Below are positions 33,180-43,690 of a stretch of DNA of 64,000 nucleotides, in pieces (position 1 is the first letter of the stretch; each line of letters starts with the position of its first letter). The stretch spans positions 20,930,501 to 20,994,500 of the forward strand of contig NC_071353.1 in assembly GCF_943734655.1 (NCBI RefSeq), read 5' to 3'. The position numbers and the translations under genes are program-made. Source of the DNA: Sabethes cyaneus. Its lineage: Eukaryota > Arthropoda > Insecta > Diptera > Culicidae. The notes beneath the pieces were generated by a model that made no database searches, had not been told where the DNA came from, and saw only the letters and a list, made by a program, of their open reading frames with translations.

Positions 33180-36013
33180 CAGCACGAAAGAAATCGGAAC
33201 AAAACTGAACAACCGGGATAGAAAAAGAATAAAAACTGGCATGAAAAAAACGAACGAAACAAAAAACGGACGGAATGGGATGGAAAACGGGACATAAAAC
33301 AGAGAAAAAAAAGTGGAAAAGAGGAAAACGTGGCAAAAAAAGAAAACTGGACAGGAAAAAAGGGAGAACGGAAGAGAAAACAAGATAAAACTAGAGAAAA
33401 AAAGAAAATGAAGAAAAAACGAAAAAATAATTGAGGATAAACAGGTCAAAATAGGAGAAACACAGCAAACAAAGCAAAGCACAGCGTGGGACAGCAAACG
33501 AAGAAAAAAAGAGTAAAAAAGGAGGACAAGTGGGATAAAATAAAAAAGGAACATGCCAGAAATGAAGGAAAAGTAGAATAAAGTAAGTGGAAGAATCGAA
33601 CAGACGAAAACGAAAAACGGAATAAAATAGATGTTTAAAGTGGATATAAGCGAAAACAGGGAAAGAAAGAAAAAATACCATCAATCATCCATCAATCGTC
33701 CAACATCCATCAAATATCGAAAGAGAACGAAACAAAAGTGGACTACCGGGAGGAGGAAAAAAGAGGAAAAACGCGGGATAGAGGAAAAGAATAAATACTG
33801 GCATGAGAAAAAGAGGAACGAAACAAAAAACGGACCTTCAATGGGTCATGAACGGGATGAAAAATGGGACATAAAACAGAAAAAATGGGGAAAAGAGAAA
33901 AACGGGAGACAAAAAGAAGGGAAAACGTGGCCAAAAAAATAGAAAACTGGACTGTAAAAAAGGAAAACGAAAAAAAAACTAGAAAAAAAAGCAAAAACGA
34001 CAATGAAAATGAGGAAAACGAGACAAAAAATTGAGGAGATAGGAGGAACAGGTCAAAATAAAAGTGAAAAAACGACAGAAAAGGAAGGAACAAAAGAAAA
34101 AAAATATATACAAGAGCAGGAAAATGGAGAAAAGAGATCAGAAAATGAAGGAAAACGCGACATAAAAAAATGAAAACGGAGAACAAACGGGATAAAGAAA
34201 ACCCAGAACATGCGAGCAATGGAGAAAAACCTGGATATAATAAGTGGAAGTTGCGAACAAACGAAAAGGAAAAACGGGATGAAAGAGGGGTTAAGTGAGG
34301 GAAAAATTCGAGAGCCGGGAAAAAGATAATAAAAAACGAGACAGGAATAGAGGAAACACGGTTCAGGCCCGTGAGGAAAAACGGCATAAAACTAGGTGGC
34401 AGAAAAAAGTGAGAGCGAAAAGGGGGGAAAAGACAAAAAGAGAAAAGACATGATAGAAAAAAGGAAAAAGGGAAAAAATCGACGGAAGAAAAAAACGGGA
34501 AAATCGGTAAAAAAAGAACCATGCGGGAGAATGGGAGAACACCCAAAAGAAAACGAACGATAAAGATAAAATGCAAAAAAGGCGAAAACGGGAATTAAAA
34601 AGTAAATCTGATGAGCAAAGGAGGGGAAAACGCGGTATCAAAAAAGACGAAAAACGAGAAGAAAATGAGATAAAAAGATTAAAAAAAAAGACGAAATCTG
34701 AATATGAACAAATGGGAAAAACGAAGGAAAACAAAACAGAACAAGAAGCGGGTGAAAAAAAGATGTAAAACAGGACTGAAAAATACTAAAATGGGACAGG
34801 AAATGAAAAAACGGAACAATTAAGCAGGAAATACCAAACAGAAAAATTGAAAAACGGAAGGAAAAAGAAGAAAACCAAGAAAAGGGACAACGGAATTGAA
34901 AACAACAAAAACTAGAAGAAAGAAGCAAAACCGATCAAAAAATTGAGTAAGAAAGGAAGGAGAAAAAGGTCAAAATAGGAGAAAAAATTAGACTGGAAAG
35001 GAAGAAAAGGAAAAAAGCAAATACAGGAGCAATATAATGGAGAAATAAGAACAGCAAATGAGGGGAAACGCGACAGAAAAAGAAAAAAATCACAAAAAAA
35101 ACTAAAACTGACGGCAAATGGGATAAAGGGAAACCAGAACATGGCAGCAATGGAGGAAAGTAGGATATAATAGGTGGAAGAATCGAACAGACGAAAACGG
35201 AAAACGGAATGTAAAAGATGTTGAAAATGGATAAATGCGAGAACAGAGAAAAAAGAAAAAAGAAAAAATACCATCAATCATCCATCATCCATCGTCCATC
35301 ATCCTTCAGCAATCATCCATAATCAATTTTGCTTTATCAAATATCCATCGTTAAAAAAACATTAAGAAAAAGAAGAAAAGTGCGAGCGAAAACCAAGAAA
35401 AGAGACAACGGAAAAGATAAAAAGGAAAAACTACAAAAAAGAAGCAAAAACGATAAAGAAAATGAGAAAAACGAAAAAGAAATTAAAGCGAAACAGATCA
35501 AAATAAAGTAACAATGCGATAGATAAGGAAGAAAAGAAAAAAAGTAAATACAGGAACCAAAAAATGGAGAAAAGAAAACAGAAAATGAGGGAACACGGGA
35601 CATAAAAAGATAAAAAAGGAAAACAATTTTCGGGTCACGTGGGATAAAGGAAAACCATGCCAAAATGGAGCAAAAGTAAGGCATAATAAGTGGAAGAACT
35701 GAACAAACGAAAACGAAAAACAGGATGAAAAAGAGGTTAAGAGGGGAAAAATTCGAGAACCCGGGAAAAAGAAAAAGATGAAACGGGACAGAAAATTACA
35801 AAAAACGAGACAGGAATATAGAAAAAACGAGCCTGAAAATGAGGAAAAACGGAACAAAACCGAGTGGCAAAAAAGTGAGAGCGAAAAAGGGGAAAACAAC
35901 ACAAAACGAGAGAAGGCAAGACAGCAAAAAAGGAAAAAGAGAAGGGAAAACATGGCAACGGAAGAAAAAACGTGACAGAAAAGCTAGGATAAACGGAAAA
36001 ATCGGCAAAAAAA
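33180..36013. repeat. Purine-rich array with higher-order repetition
   Basis: This strand is dominated by GAAAAACG, GGGACA, AAAAGAGG and related words. Long segments recur. GTGGAAGAATCGAACAGACG at about 33588 and the same phrase at about 35175 are both followed by an ACCATCAATCATCCATC island. AGTGAGAGCGAAAAGGGG at about 34409 matches 35874. GGGATAAAG-AACC-GAGCAATGG-type phrases recur at about 34188, 35118 and 35640. Spacings near 1.45-1.6 kb point to segmental duplication within the block. The 277-residue minus-strand frame and others are artefacts of a polypyrimidine strand. Confidence 0.85.
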
Positions 36014-39000
36014 AGTCAGTCAGTCAGTCAGTCAGTCAGTCAGTCAGTCAGTCAGTCAGTCAGTCAGTCAGTCAGTCAGTCAGTCAGTCAGTCAGTCAGT
36101 CAGTCAGTCAGTCAGTCAGTCAGTCAGTCAGTCAGTCAGTCAGTCAGTCAGTCAGTCAGTCAGTCAGTCAGTCAGTCAGTCAGTCAGTCAGTCAGTCAGT
36201 CAGTCAGTCAGTCAGTCAGTCAGTCAGTCAGTCAGTCAGCCAGTCAGTCAGTCAGTCAGTCAGTCAGTCAGTCAGTCAGTCAGCCAGTCAGTCAGTCAGT
36301 CAGTCAGTCAGTCAGTCAGTCAGTCAGTCAGTCAGTCAGCCAGTCAGTCAGTCAGTCAGTCAGTCAGTCAGTCAGTCAGTCAGTCAGTCAGTCAGTCAGT
36401 CAGTCAGTCAGTCAGTCAGTCAGTCAGTCAGTCAGTCAGTCAGTCAGTCAGTCAGTCAGTCAGTCAGTCAGTCAGTCAGTCAGTCAGTCAGTCAGTCAGT
36501 CAGTCAGTCAGTCAGTCAGTCAGTCAGTCAGTCAGTCAGTCAGTCAGTCAGTCAGTCAGTCAGTCAGTCAGTCAGTCAGTCAGTCAGTCAGTCAGTCAGT
36601 CAGTCAGTCAGTCAGTCAGTCAGTCAGTCAGTCAGTCAGTCAGTCAGTCAGTCAGTCAGTCAGTCAGTCAGTCAGTCAGTCAGTCAGTCAGTCAGTCAGT
36701 CAGTCAGTCAGTCAGTCAGTCAGTCAGTCAGTCAGTCAGTCAGTCAGTCAGTCAGTCAGTCAGTCAGTCAGTCAGTCAGTCAGTCAGTCAGTCAGTCAGT
36801 CAGTCAGTCAGTCAGTCAGTCAGTCAGTCAGTCAGTCAGTCAGTCAGTCAGTCAGTCAGTCAGTCAGTCAGTCAGTCAGTCAGTCAGTCAGTCAGTCAGT
36901 CAGTCAGTCAGTCAGTCAGTCAGTCAGTCAGTCAGTCAGTCAGTCAGTCAGTCAGTCAGTCAGTCAGTCAGTCAGTCAGTCAGTCAGTCAGTCAGTCAGT
37001 CAGTCAGTCAGTCAGTCAGTCAGTCAGTCAGTCAGTCAGTCAGTCAGTCAGTCAGTCAGTCAGTCAGTCAGTCAGTCAGTCAGTCAGTCAGTCAGTCAGT
37101 CAGTCAGTCAGTCAGTCAGTCAGTCAGTCAGTCAGTCAGTCAGTCAGTCAGTCAGTCAGTCAGTCAGTCAGTCAGTCAGTCAGTCAGTCAGTCAGTCAGT
37201 CAGTCAGTCAGTCAGTCAGTCAGTCAGTCAGTCAGTCAGTCAGTCAGTCAGTCAGTCAGTCAGTCAGTCAGTCAGTCAGTCAGTCAGTCAGTCAGTCAGT
37301 CAGTCAGTCAGTCAGTCAGTCAGTCAGTCAGTCAGTCAGTCAGTCAGTCAGTCAGTCAGTCAGTCAGTCAGTCAGTCAGTCAGTCAGTCAGTCAGTCAGT
37401 CAGTCAGTCAGTCAGTCAGTCAGTCAGTCAGTCAGTCAGTCAGTCAGTCAGTCAGTCAGTCAGTCAGTCAGTCAGTCAGTCAGTCAGTCAGTCAGTCAGT
37501 CAGTCAGTCAGTCAGTCAGTCAGTCAGTCAGTCAGTCAGTCAGTCAGTCAGTCAGTCAGTCAGTCAGTCAGTCAGTCAGTCAGTCAGTCAGTCAGTCAGT
37601 CAGTCAGTCAGTCAGTCAGTCAGTCAGTCAGTCAGTCAGTCAGTCAGTCAGTCAGTCAGTCAGTCAGTCAGTCAGTCAGTCAGTCAGTCAGTCAGTCAGT
37701 CAGTCAGTCAGTCAGTCAGTCAGTCAGTCAGTCAGTCAGTCAGTCAGTCAGTCAGTCAGTCAGTCAGTCAGTCAGTCAGTCAGTCAGTCAGTCAGTCAGT
37801 CAGTCAGTCAGTCAGTCAGTCAGTCAGTCAGTCAGTCAGTCAGTCAGTCAGTCAGTCAGTCAGTCAGTCAGTCAGTCAGTCAGTCAGTCAGTCAGTCAGT
37901 CAGTCAGTCAGTCAGTCAGTCAGTCAGTCAGTCAGTCAGTCAGTCAGTCAGTCAGTCAGTCAGTCAGTCAGTCAGTCAGTCAGTCAGTCAGTCAGTCAGT
38001 CAGTCAGTCAGTCAGTCAGTCAGTCAGTCAGTCAGTCAGTCAGTCAGTCAGTCAGTCAGTCAGTCAGTCAGTCAGTCAGTCAGTCAGTCAGTCAGTCAGT
38101 CAGTCAGTCAGTCAGTCAGTCAGTCAGTCAGTCAGTCAGTCAGTCAGTCAGTCAGTCAGTCAGTCAGTCAGTCAGTCAGTCAGTCAGTCAGTCAGTCAGT
38201 CAGTCAGTCAGTCAGTCAGTCAGTCAGTCAGTCAGTCAGTCAGTCAGTCAGTCAGTCAGTCAGTCAGTCAGTCAGTCAGTCAGTCAGTCAGTCAGTCAGT
38301 CAGTCAGTCAGTCAGTCAGTCAGTCAGTCAGTCAGTCAGTCAGTCAGTCAGTCAGTCAGTCAGTCAGTCAGTCAGTCAGTCAGTCAGTCAGTCAGTCAGT
38401 CAGTCAGTCAGTCAGTCAGTCAGTCAGTCAGTCAGTCAGTCAGTCAGTCAGTCAGTCAGTCAGTCAGTCAGTCAGTCAGTCAGTCAGTCAGTCAGTCAGT
38501 CAGTCAGTCAGTCAGTCAGTCAGTCAGTCAGTCAGTCAGTCAGTCAGTCAGTCAGTCAGTCAGTCAGTCAGTCAGTCAGTCAGTCAGTCAGTCAGTCAGT
38601 CAGTCAGTCAGTCAGTCAGTCAGTCAGTCAGTCAGTCAGTCAGTCAGTCAGTCAGTCAGTCAGTCAGTCAGTCAGTCAGTCAGTCAGTCAGTCAGTCAGT
38701 CAGTCAGTCAGTCAGTCAGTCAGTCAGTCAGTCAGTCAGTCAGTCAGTCAGTCAGTCAGTCAGTCAGTCAGTCAGTCAGTCAGTCAGTCAGTCAGTCAGT
38801 CAGTCAGTCAGTCAGTCAGTCAGTCAGTCAGTCAGTCAGTCAGTCAGTCAGTCAGTCAGTCAGTCAGTCAGTCAGTCAGTCAGTCAGTCAGTCAGTCAGT
38901 CAGTCAGTCAGTCAGTCAGTCAGTCAGTCAGTCAGTCAGTCAGTCAGTCAGTCAGTCAGTCAGTCAGTCAGTCAGTCAGTCAGTCAGTCAGTCAGTCAGT

Positions 39001-40008
39001 CAGTCAGTCAGTCAGTCAGTCAGTCAGTCAGTCAGTCAGTCAGTCAGTCAGTCAGTCAGTCAGTCAGTCAGTCAGTCAGTCAGTCAGTCAGTCAGTCAGT
39101 CAGTCAGTCAGTCAGTCAGTCAGTCAGTCAGTCAGTCAGTCAGTCAGTCAGTCAGTCAGTCAGTCAGTCAGTCAGTCAGTCAGTCAGTCAGTCAGTCAGT
39201 CAGTCAGTCAGTCAGTCAGTCAGTCAGTCAGTCAGTCAGTCAGTCAGTCAGTCAGTCAGTCAGTCAGTCAGTCAGTCAGTCAGTCAGTCAGTCAGTCAGT
39301 CAGTCAGTCAGTCAGTCAGTCAGTCAGTCAGTCAGTCAGTCAGTCAGTCAGTCAGTCAGTCAGTCAGTCAGTCAGTCAGTCAGTCAGTCAGTCAGTCAGT
39401 CAGTCAGTCAGTCAGTCAGTCAGTCAGTCAGTCAGTCAGTCAGTCAGTCAGTCAGTCAGTCAGTCAGTCAGTCAGTCAGTCAGTCAGTCAGTCAGTCAGT
39501 CAGTCAGTCAGTCAGTCAGTCAGTCAGTCAGTCAGTCAGTCAGTCAGTCAGTCAGTCAGTCAGTCAGTCAGTCAGTCAGTCAGTCAGTCAGTCAGTCAGT
39601 CAGTCAGTCAGTCAGTCAGTCAGTCAGTCAGTCAGTCAGTCAGTCAGTCAGTCAGTCAGTCAGTCAGTCAGTCAGTCAGTCAGTCAGTCAGTCAGTCAGT
39701 CAGTCAGTCAGTCAGTCAGTCAGTCAGTCAGTCAGTCAGTCAGTCAGTCAGTCAGTCAGTCAGTCAGTCAGTCAGTCAGTCAGTCAGTCAGTCAGTCAGT
39801 CAGTCAGTCAGTCAGTCAGTCAGTCAGTCAGTCAGTCAGTCAGTCAGTCAGTCAGTCAGTCAGTCAGTCAGTCAGTCAGTCAGTCAGTCAGTCAGTCAGT
39901 CAGTCAGTCAGTCAGTCAGTCAGTCAGTCAGTCAGTCAGTCAGTCAGTCAGTCAGTCAGTCAGTCAGTCAGTCAGTCAGTCAGTCAGTCAGTCAGTCAGT
40001 CAGTCAGT
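36014..40008. repeat. Giant (CAGT)n tetranucleotide array, 3,995 bp
   Basis: About 999 consecutive CAGT units (AGTC/ACTG family) run without an indel. Only three interruptions are seen, all T-to-C at the same position of the unit (36240, 36284, 36340) and all within the first 330 bp. The next ~3.67 kb is perfect. Because the unit is four bases, all three plus-strand frames read the same Ser-Val-Ser-Gln cycle without stops, producing a spurious 1,390-residue frame (35839-40011). Every minus-strand frame contains TGA. The left border is an AAAAAAAA run in the purine-rich block; the right border is AT-rich single-copy-looking DNA. The length reflects the assembly and may differ in the genome. 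Confidence 0.98.
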
Positions 40009-41734
40009 TAAAATAAATGATTAGATTTGGTTTTGGTCACCGTACGTGTATTCCAATTGATTTTTCACTAAATACACGTACAATTCTCAGAATAGTTCGA
40101 TTCCAATAACTATAAATGGTAGCAAACAATAACTGTTAGTACCCTCCAGAGCACCGTTACAAAAAAAGAACTCTTCAACGGCAGAAGGTTAATATGCTTT
40201 ATCTACCCGGCAAGATGGGCGAGCAGAAACGGAAACTGAACAGTGCTGAAAAGTTTATTTGTTTTGAACTGATCCACAAATCCTCGCCGATAGTAGCGCA
40301 GACAAAACTGCTTCTTTTCCATCCCACAATGTTAGTCTGTCTGTCTATCTATCTGTTTGTCGGGTTGTTTGTCTGACTGTTTGTCTATCTGGCAGTCTAT
40401 TTTCCGTCTAGCCAGTATGATTCGAGAGTTCATCTGTGCTTTAGAATAGGTTCAAAAGAGATTAAACACGTCCATACACAGGAAGATATCTTTCACTATT
40501 GGTTATGAGAATCGAAATGGTTGGATTCGAGGTAACAAAGGCCAGAAGCCAATCATAAAGCGTAGCAGCATCATGAAAGCCCGATGTTTACTCACGTGAA
40601 GCCAAGCATCGATATGCACTTCCTATGCAAAGAAAGGTATCAATTACATTCTCCCTAATGGATGAGAACGGTTGGCTGTGCGCATTAGCCATTCATTTAT
40701 CCAACCAACCATCCATCCATTTAAATAATTACCGGAATTAATTTATCGACACGCAGCTGAGCTTAAATTTAATATGTTTTTAAAACACGCAGTGAGGGGC
40801 AACCCAGCCGCAAGCTGATTTAAAATAAATTAAAATTAAACAAAAATATTATTAAATACTTGGGGGTTGCGGAAATTGAATTTAATTACCGCACCACTTC
40901 CAACGGCTAGCGGCAAATGCCATCATGGTACTCACCGTGGCAAAATAATCGTGGCCATATAAAATCACAAAAAAAAAACTAATAAATCCTCACCGGTCGT
41001 TTCAAACGATTTATGACTTATGGCAATGCAACTTACGATGACTCGACGTTCCACGTTTGCACGATAGAGTTTTGAAAACGCTGGACAGTAAATAAAACGA
41101 TTTTTTTCTTCTATAAGGGTTTCAATCTTGACCGGCAATCGAGAATTGTTGGTTCGAGTCCCACCTGCCATAGAACCCAATATATATTTTTGTCTATATA
41201 TCGAAATTTTCCAGTACCTACATCCAATTAATCATTTTTCGCATCATATATTTACTCACCTTTACAAAAAAATTAAAGTATATCGATTAGCATAAGGATA
41301 ATAATACAAGGATTATAGTTAGAGGATTAAGGATTCATATGTTTATTCTGTTATTTCAGGTAAGTGGAAGTTTTTCCTGGTGTCATACTAAAAACTTTGC
41401 TGATAGTGTGGCGCTTTTACCAAGCTGTGTAAACAGTAATAGTGAATGTGAGCTATGGAAAAGGTCAGTTGCAGCAATTACAATGGCCGGAAAGGGCCAA
41501 CAAATTAAATGATCACAAATTAAGCTCAGATTGGCTCAAAATTTATTAAGAATTTATGTTACCATAAATTTAATTCAATTGAAAAGGTGATCAAAATGCA
41601 CATCAAATTTAATACTATAACCCATAAAATAACTATTACAACTAATTTGGCTTATTAAAAAGGAACTAGTAAATAGGCAAAGAGTGATTTTATATTCGGT
41701 TCAAGGATCTGCGTAGCTACCAATCGTTTTCAGA
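40009..41734. other. Non-coding block with AT-rich, homeodomain-like motifs
   Basis: No gene is seen. 40335-40415 has repeated CTGTCTGTCTATCT and TGTTTGTC words, a weak tetranucleotide tract. 40720-40910 is rich in TAATTA-like words (AATTACCGGAATTAATTTAT, AAATTGAATTTAATTACC) amid otherwise ordinary sequence. That is the look of conserved insect non-coding DNA, but conservation cannot be tested here. 41113-41170 holds a B-box-like tRNA-derived fragment, listed separately. Confidence 0.4.
41113..41172 (+). repeat. tRNA-derived fragment (B-box-like), possible SINE piece
   Basis: GTTGGTTCGAGTCCCACCTG contains a good match to the polymerase III B box (GGTTCGANTCC) with a mostly paired T-arm-like stem on either side. 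The upstream part (CAATCTTGACCGGCAATCGA) does not fold into D and anticodon arms by eye, so this is not called a tRNA gene. Confidence 0.35.
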
Positions 41735-41790
41735 GTTCCACAAGGCTCAATATTGGACCCAATACTTTTTACGCTACATATATAGTAATG
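41735..41790 (+). pseudogene. Short reverse transcriptase scrap
   Basis: One frame reads FRVPQGSILDPILFTLHI, the usual GVPQGSILGPILF RT motif of non-LTR elements with two substitutions. An in-frame stop lies just upstream and another just downstream. Only about 18 codons are recognisable, and the clade cannot be set. Confidence 0.55.
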
Positions 41791-41903
41791 GTCAACCGTC
41801 ACAGGGTTATAAAATTCATCTTTTCGGTGCGATGTGCCAATCAAATTTGGTGCTGTGTATCAGGCAAATTTAACAAATCACGATCTAACCACAAAACTGT
41901 TCA

Positions 41904-42090
41904 AGTAACAATTTGAAGTTTTATTACGTTCTACTAGTGGTTTTCATGATCAATTCCATAAAACCACTAATAAAACTATGAGCTCCACCAGAACATTCTG
42001 ATGACCGCTATAAAACTGCCTTCCGACCAAGTGGCCCACCCCTCAGAAGGTTTTCATAACTTCTATAAGAAGCACTTTTGTGCAGGCATT
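41904..42090. repeat. Dispersed repeat G, copy 2, with a MITE-like left end
   Basis: It begins with CAAGTAACAATTTGAAGTTT, related to the end of the 108-bp MITE at 32743. It then continues with GTTTTCATGATCAATTCCAT and the ACTAATAAAACTA...GCTATAAAACTGCC...CAGAAGGTTTTCATAAC series shared with 8838-8970. The outer limits are uncertain. Confidence 0.5.
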
Positions 42091-42200
42091 AATGCCGTTC
42101 CGTGAAGTCACACTCAGCATATTACTACTGGTGTGGTCTACCGGAAAGGTGAGAATTTCGTCATAGGTAATAAGATAAAATGTGGAATGCACATGTTCCG

Positions 42201-42634
42201 CTCATTTTTAACTTACAGAGGCTATACGTTTTGTGGTCTTGTGTATGTGTGTATCTACATTGTGATCGTCCATGTAATTTACAAATGGCGTCATCTTTAT
42301 ATTGCTGTGTGAATACTGATAGTGATAGTCAGTGACTCTCAGACAATCAAAGTGACCAACAGCAAAAACAGACGGCACACAAACCGTGCTAGAGATACTA
42401 GCAGACATTTACCGCAAAAGCTCGTTTTCTCAGACTACTTAAAACAGAAAAAAGTGACACAATTAAATGTAGAAAGTTAAAAAACAGATAAAATTAGGAC
42501 CAAACAATCACTATCAGTATTCACACAGCAATATTAAGAGGACGCCATTTGTAAATTACATGGACGATCACAAAGTAGATGCACACATACACCCGACAAC
42601 AAAACGTACAGCCTCTGTAAGTGAAAAATGAGTC
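42201..42634. mobile_element. 434-bp inverted-repeat element with ~130-bp arms
   Basis: The left arm (about 42201-42328) and right arm (about 42505-42634) are inverted copies. CTTACAGAGGCT near 42210 pairs with AGCCTCTGTAAG near 42610. TGATCGTCCATGTAATTTAC pairs with its complement at about 42550-42570. ATTGCTGTGTGAATACTGAT pairs with ATCAGTATTCACACAGCAAT. The ~180-bp spacer is unique. No clear target duplication was seen. Probably a non-autonomous foldback or MITE. Confidence 0.8.
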
Positions 42635-42715
42635 ATTCTCAACCGTGGTTCTTTTTCAAGAGCCGTTCGATTGAACGCTCTTTTCTGTGAACCGGTTCAC
42701 TTGCACGGCTCGTGA

Positions 42716-43190
42716 GCGTTCGCCTATCTCTAGTGCGAAGCCAAATACCTCTCTTGAGCAATTCCTACTTACCTTTTCGTCAACAATCCGTTTATCGAAT
42801 CCGTGACGAATTCAGGAGCCGTCTGCACGTTTCTCGGTCTGGGACTGCAGCTCTCCAATCGTCAGCAACGCCCGTTCAACAGGCACGGGGTTTGCCTCGA
42901 AGCCGGCGGCCTCTGTCGGGTTCTCTGCTGAAAATTGTTTTAGCTGGTCTCTCGTCCGGCATTCTTGCTACGTGGCCAGCCCGTTGTAACCTGCCGTGTT
43001 TTAACCGCTTCACAATATCCGCATCTTTGTAGGCTTTGTATATTTCATGGTTCATGCACCTGCGCCACACCTCTCCTTCTTGTCGCCAAGTATTGATCGT
43101 AGGATCAAACGCTCAAAAACACCAAGAGCTCGTTGGTTGCTCCTCTTCAACGTCCACGCTTCACATCAAGGAGAACACTGAGATTACTTA
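42716..43190 (-). pseudogene. RTE-like retrotransposon, C-terminal fragment
   Basis: On the minus strand the sequence reads EAWTLKRSNQRALGVFERLI, LRSILGDKK, then after a frameshift WRRCMNHEIYKAYKDADIVK, RLKHGRLQRAGHVARMPDER and FSREPDRGRRLRGKPRA. The ER(x)ILR..G, W.RR.N.ELY..Y.(x)DI, GRL(x)WAGHV.RM and RGRPR series is the conserved tail that follows the RT in RTE-group elements of mosquitoes. It decays into stops beyond about 42870. It directly abuts another RT fragment on the same strand. Confidence 0.7.
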
Positions 43191-43194
43191 CATG

Positions 43195-43690
43195 ATCCAC
43201 TCTCCTAAGTTACAACCCGTCTACATGATAATCGAACAAAACTGGCTTTGAAATACGGCGAAGCGTCATAACCTCACACTTGGCAATACTGATTACGAGC
43301 CAGTCTGTTCGGCACCTGCCAACGAAAGCATTCTGCTTGGCCTGCCGCTTTGAACTACCAGATACAATTTAAGGTCGCGATGTGGAGGATGCAAGTAACA
43401 AGATGACATCGTTGAAGAACAGCATAAATAACAAGGGTCCCATATTGCTTCCCTGCGAAACTCCTGAATTCTTAATAAATTCCGAAACCGTGCATGCACT
43501 GAGCTTAACGCGTATGAGTCTATCGCAAAGGTACGAGCTCAACCATTCAACGATTCGACACATAACGATTATATAGAAGGATACTGTGACCAATACGATC
43601 GAAAGTTGCTTTTAGATCGGTGTAAATAACATCGATTTGTGCCTTCTGCTCCATATGCGATGTACACGATGAACTGGATTCTAGCAAGAT
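43195..43690 (-). pseudogene. Jockey/CR1-like reverse transcriptase fragment
   Basis: Minus-strand frames give QIDVIYTDLKATFDRIGHSI, then WLSSYLCDRLIRVKLSACTV, SGVSQGSNMGPLLFMLFFND, then HRDLKLYLVV and FAVFQSQFC-type remains. This is the DLKAAFDR, GVPQGS.LGP and YADDLK order of Jockey/CR1 RTs. The catalytic YADD position reads PHRD, and at least two frameshifts are present. Similar regions occur on the plus strand at 18236-18640, in a different and more decayed copy. Confidence 0.75.

Noticed and set aside
33743..34576. 277-residue Phe/Ser/Leu-rich minus-strand frame (and similar ones at 28070-28804, 27850-28266 and 49994-50605), which look like membrane proteins
   Set aside because: They are translations of polypyrimidine strands of degenerate purine-rich arrays. 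Neighbouring frames have the same composition and none is conserved between copies.
36014..40008. Telomeric repeat or centromeric satellite
   Set aside because: CAGT is not a known insect telomere unit (TTAGG type), and dipterans generally lack simple telomerase repeats. A single 4-kb array within ordinary sequence is not evidence for a centromere.
35839..40011. 1,390-residue open frame of repeating Ser-Val-Ser-Gln
   Set aside because: It is the translation of the (CAGT)n array. A 4-bp unit with no stop in any plus frame gives this in all three frames. There is no start context and no non-repeat domain.
41113..41172. tRNA gene
   Set aside because: Only the B-box/T-arm-like part is good. D and anticodon arms and a complete acceptor stem could not be formed by eye.
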